The notes below the pieces were generated by a model, which saw nothing but the letters and a program-made list of their open reading frames with translations, was not told the DNA's origin and did not search any database. The position numbers and the translations under genes are program-made. From contig NKJD01000026.1 in the NCBI GenBank assembly GCA_002256385.1, positions 1 to 50,646 of the forward strand: a DNA stretch of 50,646 nucleotides, written 5' to 3'. Of this stretch, positions 1 through 10,700 are shown piece by piece (within the stretch, counting starts at the first letter, position 1; every line of letters starts with the position of its first letter). Source of the stretch: Flavobacterium sp. BFFFF2 (GTDB lineage Bacteria; Bacteroidota; Bacteroidia; Flavobacteriales; Flavobacteriaceae).

Positions 1-29
1 GTTTGTGTATGCAGTTCTCCAGTGACATC

Positions 30-3000
30 TCATGATCTAGTCGTGCTTTTAAATTTTGCCGTTTCATAACAAGCAGTTGTTGGTTGAGTAGGCTGCGTAC
101 CAGTTACATCCCAATTACAAGTAGTGCTGTTAAATGTGGCCGTTTCATAGCAAGCAGTCGCTGGTTGAAAAGGCTGCGTGCCAGTTACATACCATGAACA
201 AGTTGAGGTATTAAAAGTAGCAGTTTCATAACAAGCAGTCGCTGGTTGCGTAGGCTGTGCGCCTGTTACATCCCATGAACAAGTTGAGGTATTAAACGTC
301 GCTGTTTCATAACAAGCCGTTACTGGTTGAATAGGCTGATTACCAGTTACATCCCATGAACAAGTCGTGTTATTAAATGTAGCCGTTTCATAACAAGCCG
401 TTACTGGTTGAGTAGGTTGTGGATTAATTACAATTGTCATTGTAGCTGTAGTTGCACACTGATTAGCTGTTGGTGTAAATGTATAGGTAGTAGTAGCTGT
501 ATTGCTTATCGCCGGTGACCAAGTTCCAATAATGGCATTATTTGAAGTGGTTGGCAATTCAACTATAGTTGCGCCTGTGCAAACTGCGGCAACCTGAGTA
601 AATATTGGCGTGGCATTATTATTAACAGCAATTGTCATTGTAGCTGTTGTAGCACATTGACCAGTTGCAGGGGTAAATGTATAAGTGGTAGTAGCTGTAT
701 TATTTACCGCTGGCGACCAAGTTCCAGTAATGCTGTTGTTAGAAGCAGTTGGCAAGGCAGCCAAACTAGCACCTGAACAAATCGCTGCAACTTGAGTAAA
801 TGTTGGTGCCACATTCGGATTCACAGTAATAGTCATTGTAGTTGTAGTAGCACATTGACCAGTTGCAGGCGTAAATGTATAAGTGGTTGTTGATGTATTA
901 TTCACCGCCGGTGACCAAGTTCCAGTAATGCTGTTGTTAGAAGCCGTTGGCAAGGCAGCCAAACTAGCCCCTGAACAAATCGCCGCTACTTGGGTAAATG
1001 TTGGCGTCGTTGAATTATTTACTGTAATAGAGACAGCCGTTCTTGAGCTCTCACAAGTATTTAAAGTTTGTGAAGCATAATAAGTACCTGTTGCTAAAAC
1101 AGCAGTAGAAGCCAAGGCAGTTCCGCCAGTTGCAGCCGCATACCATTTAACAGCTGTACCAGTTGCCACTAAACCAGCCACTGTAGTTCCTGTACAGAAA
1201 GTTTGAGCTGAAGCAGTTGGCGCAGCTGTTGTGTTTACCGTTACAGTCATTGTTGCCGTTGTAGCACACTGACCAGTTGCAGGTGTAAACGTATAAGTAG
1301 TTGTTGCTGTATTGTTTATGGCTGGTGACCAAGTCCCCGTTATACTGTTGTTCGATGTAGTTGGCAAGGCAGCCAAAGTAGCTCCTGAACAAATCGCTGC
1401 TACTTGGGTAAATGTTGGGGCAACATTTGGATTCACGGTTACGGTCATTGTAGCCGTTGTGGCGCACTGACCCGTTGCAGGGGTAAATGTATAAGTTGTT
1501 GTCGCTGTGTTATTCACCGCTGGCGACCAAGTTCCAGTTACACTGTTGTTCGATGTCGTTGGCAATGCAGCCAAACTAGCACCTGAACAAATTGCAGCTA
1601 CTTGGGTAAATGTTGGTGTCGTTGAATTATTTACGGTAATAGAAACCGAAGTTCTTGTACTCTCACAAGTATTTAAAGTTTGTGATGCATAATAAGTACC
1701 TGTTGCTAAAACAGCAGTAGAAGCCAAAGCAGTTCCGCCGGTTGCAGCAGCATACCATTTAACCGCCGTACCTGTTGCCACTATACTAGCCACTGTAGTT
1801 CCCGTACAGAAAGTTTGAGCCGAAGCAGTTGGTGCAGTAGTTGTATTAACCGTTACGGTCATTGTGGCCGTTGTGGCGCATTGACCAGTTGCGGGCGTAA
1901 ATGTATAAGTCGTGGTTGCGGTATTATTTACTGCTGGTGACCAAGTTCCAGTAATGCTGTTGTTAGAAGCAGTTGGCAAGGCAGCCAAACTAGCACCTGA
2001 ACAAATCGCTGCAACTTGAGTAAATGTTGGCGTCGTTGAATTATTTACAGTTACAGCAACCGAAGTTCTTGTACTCTCACAAGTATTTACAGTTTGTGAA
2101 GCATAATAAGTGCCTGTTGCTAAAACAGTTGTAGAAGTTAAAGCGGTTCCGCCTGTGGCGGCAGCATACCATTTAACAGCCGTTCCTGTCGCCACTAAAC
2201 CAGCCACTGTAGTCCCCGTGCAGAAAGTTTGAGCCGAAGCAGTTGGTTGTGGAATGGCATTTACAGTGATATTAACCGAGGTTCTTGTAGCACTTTCACA
2301 ACCAGCGATGGTTTGTGTTACATAATAGGTGCCTGTGAAAACAACATCGGTTGTGTTTAAAGCATTACCACCCGTTGCGGATAAATACCATTTTAAGTTT
2401 GAACCAGTGGCCACTAAATTGGCAACAGTAGCCGAATTACAAAAAGATTGCGCAACTGCTGTAGCAATTGGCGTGGTTGAGTCTGTGATTTGAACAGCTG
2501 TTCTTGCACTTTCGCAAGCATTCAGCGTTTGTGTAACATAATAAGTTCCAGAAGTAATGGCAGTTGTTGAAGCCAATGTGGTTCCGCCAGTTGCAGCAGC
2601 ATACCATTGAATGGCGGTGCCTGTCGCTACTAAATTGGTTACAGTAAGTGCCGTGTTACAAAATGATTGGTTCGCCACAGTCGGGGCAGGTGTTTGATTG
2701 ATGGTTATGGTAACCGCAGTTCTTGTTAAACTTTCGGTTCCTGTATTTACTTGTGAAACATAATAGGTGCCAGAAGTGAGCACATCCGCGGTGGTAAGGG
2801 CGGTGCCTCCTGTCGCTGTTGTGTACCAATTAAAGGTGCTTCCTGTTAATCCTGTAGCTGTTAAATTGGTAACCGTGGCAGTATTGCAAAATACTTGAGG
2901 TGAAGTGGCGGTTGGTGCTGGTGGTGCACAAACAATACTGGCTATCCAACCTGAACGAGTGGTGTTTGCATTACTTTTAAATTGAAATGTTAAACAACCA

Positions 3001-6000
3001 TCTGTACTGGTAGAAGTAAATGGACCAGGAATGGTGATTCCCCAAAAGGCTCCGGGGTTACTTAATGTTGCACCTCCTATACCATTCGTACTTAAAATAG
3101 GGGTGGCTGCAATAGAATTACCATTAAAGACATAAATTCCATCATTATTTGCTTCTGTATTAAAAGTAGAGAAAGTAACAGTCGTTAAAAACCCAGTTGT
3201 TGTTGGACATATTGACGTGATGGAATTGGCATTACTAGGATAATTACCCGGGCCTGGATTTCCAGTTCCGCCTGCATCCACATAATTTCCACCACAAACG
3301 GCACTACCAACTAATGTGGTAGCAGTGGCAGGTCCAGCCCATGCACTGTAGGTTGTTCCATTTGAACAAACACTTCTCACGTATAAATCGTAGCAAGTGT
3401 AGGAGAAAAGACCCGTTACCGAAAATGAATTGCTATTTGTGGCAACCCAACCCGTTGAAGTACTTGTTGGTGCAGCTGAATTACAAGGCAAGGCCAAAAC
3501 TTGCCATGAACTGGCTGTTCCTGTTATATTCCAATTGAGTGTTAAAGAATTGGTTCCAATATTTGAGGTAGTTACATTGGTTGGTGTGGTATTTGTTACG
3601 GTTACTAAAACAAAAGTTCTGGTTAAACTTTCGCACCCATTTACCGTTTGTGAAACAAAATAAATGCCCGAATTTACAGTGGCTGTTGGGCTTAATGCCG
3701 TTCCGCCCGTTGCGTTCGTGTACCACAGCAGATTTGTTCCCGTCGCCGTTAATTCTGACACGGTTGTTGCAGCGCAAAAAGAAAGGTTAGATGCTGTGGG
3801 AGCAGGTGTAGACTGAATGGTTACAACAACTGCACTTCGTGTACTTTCGCATCCATTGATTGTTTCACTAGCGTAATATGTGCTAGAAGTTAATGCTGTT
3901 GTTGAAGCTAAAGCCGTTCCGCCTGTTAAGGCAGTATACCATTTAATGGCAGTTCCAGCAGCTACTAAGTCAGCAACCGTTGCGCTATTACAAAATGTTT
4001 GATCAACCGCAACGGGTGCTGGCGTAATATTGATCGTTACAATGACAGAAGCTCTAAAACTCTCACAATTAGAAATAGTTTGAGTAACATAGTATGTTCC
4101 GCTAGTCAAGTTTGTGGTTGATGCCAGCGACGTTCCGCCGGTAGCCGTATCGTACCATTTTAAATTGGTTCCACTAGCTACCAAATTGCTAACCGCTGCA
4201 CTTGTACAAAATGATTGATCAACTACAGTTGGTAATGGAGAATTCACGGTAATATTTACCGCCAATCTTGCGCTTTCGCAGCTATTTAATGTTTGAGTGG
4301 CATAATAAGTACCCGATGCCAATGCCGTGGTTGAAGCCAAGGCAGTTCCGCCTATAGCGGCAGCGTACCATTTAACAGCAGTACCAGTTGCCACTAAACT
4401 AGCAACCGTACCTGTATTACAAAAAGTTTGTGCACTTGCACTTGGTTGTGGCGTTGTATTTATTGTTACAGCAACAGCTGTTCTTGTGGCGCTTTCGCAA
4501 GTGTTTACTGTTTGAGTGGCATAATAAGTACCCGTAGTCAAAGCAGTAGTTGTTGCTAAAGCGGTTCCGCCCGTGGCAGCCGCATACCATTTAATAGCCG
4601 TTCCAGTGGCAACCAAATTGGTAACTGTTGATCCACCGCAAAGCGTTTGAGCAATTGCGATAGGCGCACTTGGCAATGGGGTAATCGTAACAGTTACAGC
4701 CAATCTTGGACTCTCACATCCGCCGATGGTTTGGGTTACATAATAGGTTCCAGTAACCAAAGCGGTTGTTGATGCCAAAGCAGATCCGCCTGTGGCGGCC
4801 GCATACCACTTGATGTTTGTTCCCGTTGCCACTAAGTTGGCAATGGTTCCTGCCACGCAAATAAAGTTTTGAGCACTTGCAGTTGGTGTTGGTGTATTGA
4901 TGGTCACTGTGATGGCCAATCTAGGACTTTCACAGCTTAAAAGGGTTTGCGTTACAAAATAGGTGCCAGTTGCAAGCGCGGTGGTCGATGTTAAAGCTGT
5001 ACCGCCTGTTGCTACATTGTACCATTTTATGGCCGTTCCAACGGCAACCAAATTGGCCACAGTAGCCGAATTACAAAAAGTTTGGGCCGAAGCCGTTGGT
5101 TGTGGAATGGCGTTTACCGTAATATTTACAGAAGTTCTTGTGGGGCTTTCGCATCCAGCAATGGTTTGTGTCACATAATAGGTGCCTGTAAAAACAGTAT
5201 CTGTTGCATTTAAAGCGCTTCCACCTGTTGCTGACAAATACCATTTTAGGTTGGTCCCTGTTGCTACCAAATTGGCAACAGTAGCAGAGTTACAAAAAGT
5301 TTGAGCAGTTGCGGTAGATGCAGGTGTGGTTGTCACTGTAATGATAACAGCTGTTCTCACACTCTCACAAGCATTTAGTGTTTGTGTTACATAATAAGTG
5401 CCAGATGTTACAGCTGCGGTTGAAGCCAAAGCAGTTCCGCCTGTAGCAGCTGCATACCATTGAATGGCTGTGCCGGTAGCTACTAAATTGGCCACTGTAA
5501 CCGTTGTGTTACAAAATGACTGATCAACCACTGTTGGTCCAGGCGTCACATTAACAGTTATGGTAACGGTGGTCCGAGTTAAACTTTCAGTTCCCGTATT
5601 TACTTGCGATACATAATAGGTGCCAGAAGTGATTACGTCCGCGCTGGTAAGTGTCGTTCCGCCGGTTGCTGTCGTATACCAATTAAAAGTACTTCCCGTT
5701 AATCCAGAAGCGGTTAAATTAGTAATTGAAGCTGAATTACAAAACACTTGCGGCGAAGTGGCCGTCGGTGCAGGTGGTGCACAAACAATATTGGCTACCC
5801 AACCTGCTCTAGTTGTAAAATTATTACTTTTAAATTGAAATGTTAAACAGCCATCAGTACTGGTTGAAGTAAATGGGCCTGGATTGGTGGTTCCCCAAAA
5901 AGCACCTGGGGTGCTTAAAGTGGCACTTCCAATGCCATTGGTACTTAAAATCGGGGTTGCGGCTATGGAGTTTCCATTAAACACATACATCCCATCATTA

Positions 6001-7265
6001 TTTGCTTCAGTGTTAAATGTCGAGAATGTAACGGTGGTTACAAACCCAGCAGTGGTTGGGCATAATGAAGTGATGGAGTTGGCATTACTCGTATAATTAC
6101 CTCCTGTGCCACCAGTATCCACATAATTTCCACCACAAGTTGCTGTACCCACCAAAGTGGTTGCCGTGGCAGGGCCAGCCCAAGCGCTGTAATTATTGGC
6201 TGAACATACACTTCTTACGTAAATATCATAGCAAGTATAAGCATTAAGTCCAGTTAATATATATGAATTACCATTGGCTGTTGTCCAACCGGTTGATGTA
6301 CCAGTAGGCGCCGGCGAATTACAAGGTAAAGCCAATACTTGCCATGAAGAAGCAGTACCCGATATATTCCAATTGAGGGTAATGGAGTTGGTTGCTACAT
6401 TTGAAGTCGTTAAATTGGTTGGTGTTGAATTGGCAGTTACAGCGACCGCTGTTCTGCTAACACTTTCGCAACCGCCAACTGTTTGCGTGGCATAATACGT
6501 GCTATTGGTTAAAGCGGTTGTTGGCGTAATCGGCGTTCCGCCTATTGCAGAAGCATACCATTGAATGTTGGTTCCAGTAGCAACCAAATCGGCCACGGTT
6601 GAACTGGCACAAAATGATTGGGAACTTAAAGCTGTCGGCGCTGCCGTTCCGCAATTTTGAATTACACGTACATCGTCAATAAAAAATCGATCGCCTGTAT
6701 TGGCGGCGGTTGGTTGCGTATTGGTCACATCAAACATGATATACACTTGCTGTCCAGCAAAAGCGGACAGGTCAATTACCTTTTCTTCAAATAAATTAAA
6801 AACAGTGTTTAACGTTGTTTCTGTCCATGTTTGAACCGTTATAAAAGCTGCTGGGTTTGTCTGACTGGCAGTTGAAGGTGCCACTTTAATTTTAAGCACA
6901 GAACCTTGATCGCCCGTAGTAAATGTTCGGGCATAAAAACGCAATTCGCCGCTAGCGGGTATTGTTATTATCGGAGTTACTAAATAATCTTCGGAAGTAT
7001 TTCCTTGACCAATGGTTTCTCGATTTAAGTAAGCTGCATTGGTTCCCGAATTTACCACGGGTGGGTTGGAAACAAAATTTATAAAATTCCATCGTTGAAC
7101 GGTACCTACCCCATTGTCAAAAATAGCCCAATTTCCCGAAGTTAAGGACCAAACAGTAGAAGGCAAAGCATTGGGGCCTGTGGTGTTTTCAAAGCCTTCA
7201 CTTAATTGTGAATAGCCTGAAAATGAAATAAATACAAGCAATAGGAATAGTAAATTTTTTTTCAT
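30..7265 (-). CDS. Giant repeat-built secreted surface protein (Ig-like/FN3/CUB-like modules), C-terminus cut by an in-frame stop
   Basis: A secreted, probably surface-exposed adhesin-like protein of 2411 residues from the ATG at 7263-7265. I prefer this start because it is followed directly by a signal peptide (MKKNLLFLLLVFISF, cleavage near GYSQ); an upstream in-frame start at 7301 would put 12 residues before it. Order of modules: a MAM/choice-of-anchor-J-like domain (about 25-205), one Ig-like repeat, a fibronectin type III domain, a CUB-like domain, about ten Ig-like repeats of the FCN...VATGT..KWY type, a second FN3 plus CUB-like block, more Ig-like repeats mixed with six copies of a second type (PTFTQVAAICSGASL), then short cysteine-containing repeats (ACYETATF). 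I count about 17 copies of the first type. No T9SS sorting domain is reached: the stop at 30-32 replaces the conserved Trp codon of the fifth short repeat, and repeat-like sequence continues to the window edge. The signal peptide and composition resemble T9SS cargo, but the sorting signal lies outside or is lost. Confidence 0.85.
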   Translation of the reverse strand: MKKNLLFLLLVFISFSGYSQLSEGFENTTGPNALPSTVWSLTSGNWAIFDNGVGTVQRWNFINFVSNPPVVNSGTNAAYLNRETIGQGNTSEDYLVTPIITIPASGELRFYARTFTTGDQGSVLKIKVAPSTASQTNPAAFITVQTWTETTLNTVFNLFEEKVIDLSAFAGQQVYIMFDVTNTQPTAANTGDRFFIDDVRVIQNCGTAAPTALSSQSFCASSTVADLVATGTNIQWYASAIGGTPITPTTALTNSTYYATQTVGGCESVSRTAVAVTANSTPTNLTTSNVATNSITLNWNISGTASSWQVLALPCNSPAPTGTSTGWTTANGNSYILTGLNAYTCYDIYVRSVCSANNYSAWAGPATATTLVGTATCGGNYVDTGGTGGNYTSNANSITSLCPTTAGFVTTVTFSTFNTEANNDGMYVFNGNSIAATPILSTNGIGSATLSTPGAFWGTTNPGPFTSTSTDGCLTFQFKSNNFTTRAGWVANIVCAPPAPTATSPQVFCNSASITNLTASGLTGSTFNWYTTATGGTTLTSADVITSGTYYVSQVNTGTESLTRTTVTITVNVTPGPTVVDQSFCNTTVTVANLVATGTAIQWYAAATGGTALASTAAVTSGTYYVTQTLNACESVRTAVIITVTTTPASTATAQTFCNSATVANLVATGTNLKWYLSATGGSALNATDTVFTGTYYVTQTIAGCESPTRTSVNITVNAIPQPTASAQTFCNSATVANLVAVGTAIKWYNVATGGTALTSTTALATGTYFVTQTLLSCESPRLAITVTINTPTPTASAQNFICVAGTIANLVATGTNIKWYAAATGGSALASTTALVTGTYYVTQTIGGCESPRLAVTVTITPLPSAPIAIAQTLCGGSTVTNLVATGTAIKWYAAATGGTALATTTALTTGTYYATQTVNTCESATRTAVAVTINTTPQPSASAQTFCNTGTVASLVATGTAVKWYAAAIGGTALASTTALASGTYYATQTLNSCESARLAVNITVNSPLPTVVDQSFCTSAAVSNLVASGTNLKWYDTATGGTSLASTTNLTSGTYYVTQTISNCESFRASVIVTINITPAPVAVDQTFCNSATVADLVAAGTAIKWYTALTGGTALASTTALTSSTYYASETINGCESTRSAVVVTIQSTPAPTASNLSFCAATTVSELTATGTNLLWYTNATGGTALSPTATVNSGIYFVSQTVNGCESLTRTFVLVTVTNTTPTNVTTSNIGTNSLTLNWNITGTASSWQVLALPCNSAAPTSTSTGWVATNSNSFSVTGLFSYTCYDLYVRSVCSNGTTYSAWAGPATATTLVGSAVCGGNYVDAGGTGNPGPGNYPSNANSITSICPTTTGFLTTVTFSTFNTEANNDGIYVFNGNSIAATPILSTNGIGGATLSNPGAFWGITIPGPFTSTSTDGCLTFQFKSNANTTRSGWIASIVCAPPAPTATSPQVFCNTATVTNLTATGLTGSTFNWYTTATGGTALTTADVLTSGTYYVSQVNTGTESLTRTAVTITINQTPAPTVANQSFCNTALTVTNLVATGTAIQWYAAATGGTTLASTTAITSGTYYVTQTLNACESARTAVQITDSTTPIATAVAQSFCNSATVANLVATGSNLKWYLSATGGNALNTTDVVFTGTYYVTQTIAGCESATRTSVNITVNAIPQPTASAQTFCTGTTVAGLVATGTAVKWYAAATGGTALTSTTVLATGTYYASQTVNTCESTRTSVAVTVNNSTTPTFTQVAAICSGASLAALPTASNNSITGTWSPAVNNTATTTYTFTPATGQCATTATMTVTVNTTTAPTASAQTFCTGTTVASIVATGTAVKWYAAATGGTALASTAVLATGTYYASQTLNTCESTRTSVSITVNNSTTPTFTQVAAICSGASLAALPTTSNNSVTGTWSPAVNNTATTTYTFTPATGQCATTATMTVTVNPNVAPTFTQVAAICSGATLAALPTTSNNSITGTWSPAINNTATTTYTFTPATGQCATTATMTVTVNTTAAPTASAQTFCTGTTVAGLVATGTAVKWYAAATGGTALASTAVLATGTYYASQTLNTCESSRTAVSITVNNSTTPTFTQVAAICSGASLAALPTASNNSITGTWSPAVNNTSTTTYTFTPATGQCATTTTMTITVNPNVAPTFTQVAAICSGASLAALPTASNNSITGTWSPAVNNTATTTYTFTPATGQCATTATMTIAVNNNATPIFTQVAAVCTGATIVELPTTSNNAIIGTWSPAISNTATTTYTFTPTANQCATTATMTIVINPQPTQPVTACYETATFNNTTCSWDVTGNQPIQPVTACYETATFNTSTCSWDVTGAQPTQPATACYETATFNTSTCSWYVTGTQPFQPATACYETATFNSTTCNWDVTGTQPTQPTTACYETAKFKSTTRS

Positions 7266-7375
7266 TTCTAAAAAATAATGATTTAAAATCAATTTTAACA
7301 CAGTAAATATATTGAAACACAGATGTTATAACCTAATAATAACAATTTTAGGCGCGTTTACCCTACCGACTCGTT

Positions 7376-7397
7376 ATTTAATTGTACACAATTAAAT
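7376..7397. promoter_or_regulatory. Inverted repeat, possible operator
   Basis: Two perfect 10-bp arms (ATTTAATTGT and ACAATTAAAT) are separated by AC. The core is very similar to the 16-bp palindrome at 12178-12193 in front of the ompA-family gene. It lies about 110 bp upstream of the start of the giant surface protein. A shared transcription-factor site is inferred, not shown. Confidence 0.4.
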
Positions 7398-7482
7398 TAG
7401 ACGGCTGTAACAGGAAAAGGTTTAAAGTTGGACGTCGAAAGTCAAAAGTTGAAATGTTTTATATTGATTTAATGGAAACGTA

Positions 7483-7661
7483 GAGAGGCGATGCCTCTCG
7501 TCTCTTTTGCATTCGGTTTAGTTGGTTAAACAACATTTGCTCTTGGAAACAAAATCGTTTTATCATTAAAACGCAATGTGTTATTGATTCAATTCATTTT
7601 TAAAACACAAATCATTTTTTGAAATACGATTATTAGTGAGACGCGATGCATCTCGTATCTA
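7483..7661. repeat. Two short dispersed palindromic repeats (GCGATGC core)
   Basis: Segments near 7483-7505 and 7639-7661 share the pattern GAGA-(C/G)GCGATGC-(A/C)TCTCGT. They form small imperfect hairpins. Repeats of this kind are common between genes in Bacteroidota. Nothing shows a function here. Confidence 0.5.
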
Positions 7662-7766
7662 CCTAGTTGCATTTTTTCCAAAACTTCCAATTTTTTTTAA
7701 GAACTTGAACCCCCATTCACTCATTGTAAAATGGTGTGAAGATAAAAATTCAAACAGCGTCCATTT

Positions 7767-10700
7767 ATGAAAGAACAGGCTTCATTTTCGGTATATTATG
7801 CTTCGGCCGGATCGGGTAAAACCTATTCTTTGGCACGCGAGTATTTGAAAAAAATATTGTGCCAATCGCGTCACGATGCTTACAGAAACATTTTGGCTTT
7901 GACTTTTACTAACAAGGCGGTCGAAGAAATGAAGTCGCGGATCATTGATTATTTGGCAGCTTTTGCACGCCAAGACACTTCGCCCAATGTTCAGGCTTTG
8001 CTGCAACAAATTGCCGATGATACAGGCTGGTCTCCTGCCAAATTGGTCGAAAAGGCGCAGTTGGTTTTGAGGCACTTGATTCATAATTATGCCGCTTTCG
8101 ACGTCATGACGCTCGATAAATTTACCCATAAAATCATCCGAACTTTTGCGCACGATTTGAAGCTGTCTTCCAGTTTTGATGTGTCATTAGACACCGATTT
8201 GTTGCTTGAAGAAGCGGTTGATAATCTCATTGCACAAGCTGGAACCGACGAGGCACTCACTAAACTGTTGCTCGAATTTGCCCTTGAACAAACCAATGAC
8301 GACAAAACTTGGGACATCGGCTACAATTTGAATCAAACGGGAAAATTATTATTTGACGAAAACCACCGCGATGAAATTCGGTCGTTGCCCGACCAGTCAT
8401 TAGAAACCTTGTATGGCTGGCGAAAAAATATCCGCGACCTCCTAAAGGCGTTGCAAAGCCAACAAGAAGCAGCGGTTGATGGGGTTTTTCAATTTATGGT
8501 AGAAAATGCCATTCCGACAGAAGCGTTTAGTCGGCAAACCTTTATTACGCACCTGAACAACATCAAACAAGGTAAATTAGTTCCTGAAAAAATAGTTCGT
8601 TCGCCCGAAGAAATTAAAGTGTTGAAAAACTTTAATTGGGTTTCCGAATGGCTGCCTGTACTTTTTCACCAACTTGAGGCACTGTACGAGGTGGAACGCA
8701 AGCGTTGGCTTTATGACATTATTTTAAAAACGGCCACGCCTGTTTCCTTATTGCACCGCATTCAACAAGAAATTCAAACGATTCAGCAAGACCGCAACTT
8801 GTTGTCGATTTCAGAGTTTAACGAACTCATTGCGCAACAAATTCAAAACCAACCAGCGCCGTTTATTTTTGAGCGATTGGGAAACCGGTACCACCATTTT
8901 TTTGTCGATGAATTTCAAGATACCTCGGTGGTTCAATGGAAAAATCTAATTCCATTGATGAGCCATGCCTTGGCTTCTGAGAACGAATTTGGCGAAAAGG
9001 GAACGCTGATGGTTGTAGGCGATCCAAAACAGTCCATTTACAGATGGCGGGGCGGTCGGGCCGAACAATTAATCGATTTGGCCAATGGCAGCATTCCATT
9101 TAAAAATCCAAGTTTTGAAACGGTGCTTTTAGACACCAATTACCGAAGTTTTTCGGAAGTCATTGAATTTAACAATGCCTTTTTTCAGTTTATAGGTCAA
9201 TTATTTGACAATGAGAATTACCAGAAACTGTACACCCAGCAAAGTCACCAAAAAACCACTGCTAAACAAGGTGGTTATGTGGAACTCTCGTTTATCCCCG
9301 AAAAAAAAGAGGTGGGTTTAAAAAACGAAGTCAACACCGAATTTGTCAATCAAACCCTTAGTATATTGCATCGTGTGCGGGCTCAAGGTTTTAGCTGGGG
9401 CGAAATGGCCTTGTTGGTCCGCCGAAATGTAGAAGGCGCCCTGCTAGCCGAAGCACTGATTGAAGCAGAAATACCCGTGATTACGCCCGACAGTTTGTTG
9501 CTCCAAGAATCAGAAGAAGTGCAGTTTTTGCTGCATGTTTTGTTGTACTTGGATCAACCCAGCCGCGAGGAAGCCAAAGCACGGTTTTTACATTATTTAG
9601 GGCAACGGTTTCTTCAATTAGATGATCCACATATATTTGTAAGCGAAGGACTTCAGTGCCGAACGGCATTGTCATTTGATCTTTGGCTGCAATCAAATGA
9701 CCTTACATTGCAATTCTCAGAACTACGGCAATTGTCGTTGGTTGAAACAGTAGCAAAGCTGGTCCGACATGCCATTTTACCCGAACGAAAAAATGCCTAT
9801 GTGGTATTCTTTCAAGACTTGGTGTTAGACGTAGAAGTGCGCAGGCAATACCGTCTGCGTGAGTTTTTGACCTATTGGGATCACCGCAAACACAAATTGT
9901 GCATTGCCACCCCCGATCACCGCGACGCCGTGCGCATCATGACCATTCACTCGTCAAAAGGTTTGGAATTCCCCGTGGTCATTTACCCATTTGCCAATAT
10001 TAATTACAGCCTTACCAAACGCGATTACTTTTGGGTTGATACAGCCGACGATGCAGTCAGTTGGCAAAAAGTGCTGGTTCAAAAAAGTGCATTGGTGGCC
10101 GAACTCAATGAACAATCCAAGGAAGCCTGCGAGTTAAAAGAGCAAGAAAACTTGTTGGATCAAATCAATTTATTATATGTGGTGCAAACCCGCGCCATTG
10201 AACAATTGTATGTCGTTTCGCAAAAAATAAGTACAAGCAAAACCACAGGCGAATACCCCAATTGTACCGCCAAATATTACTTGTCTTTTTTAGATCATAT
10301 TTCTAAAGATACAGGTGCCAATTCGGTTTTTTCATTTGGCGAAGCAGTCAGGGTTTCCAAGCAGAAATCATTGAATCAGGTGGTAGATTGGCTTAGTATT
10401 CCGCAAGCTGTTTTGGCCGATGCCTCGCTTCGGATTGCTGAAAAAGCAGGCACACTATGGCAGACCACGGCCAATGAGTCGCGCGAATTTGGCATCATGC
10501 TCCATGCCTTACTGGCAAACATTGAATTTGCCCATGAAGCCAATGAACGGTTGTTACAAGCACAAGAACAAGGGTTGGTGGTTGCCGAAAGTGTGGAACA
10601 AGTTCGTCAATATATCGAGCAAATAATGAACCACCCGCTATTGGTTGACTTTTTTGGAATTAATGGCAAGCACTATCGGGAACAACCCATTTTTCGAGAA

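Larger units (their letters stand above)
7266..7766. other. Intergenic region between divergent genes, with short dispersed palindromes
   Basis: About 500 AT-rich bases separate the divergent surface-protein and helicase genes. It holds a 22-bp inverted repeat at 7376-7397, two related short palindromic repeats near 7483-7505 and 7639-7661 (both carry a GCGATGC core between GAGA and CTCGT arms), and a stretch near 7420-7455 resembling the repeated AAGTTTAAAG-type spacers seen elsewhere. No convincing open frame was seen. Confidence 0.6.

Noticed and set aside
883..6495. Many opposite-strand frames inside the giant surface gene
   Set aside because: They are shadows of the Val/Thr-rich repeats and repeat with the same period.
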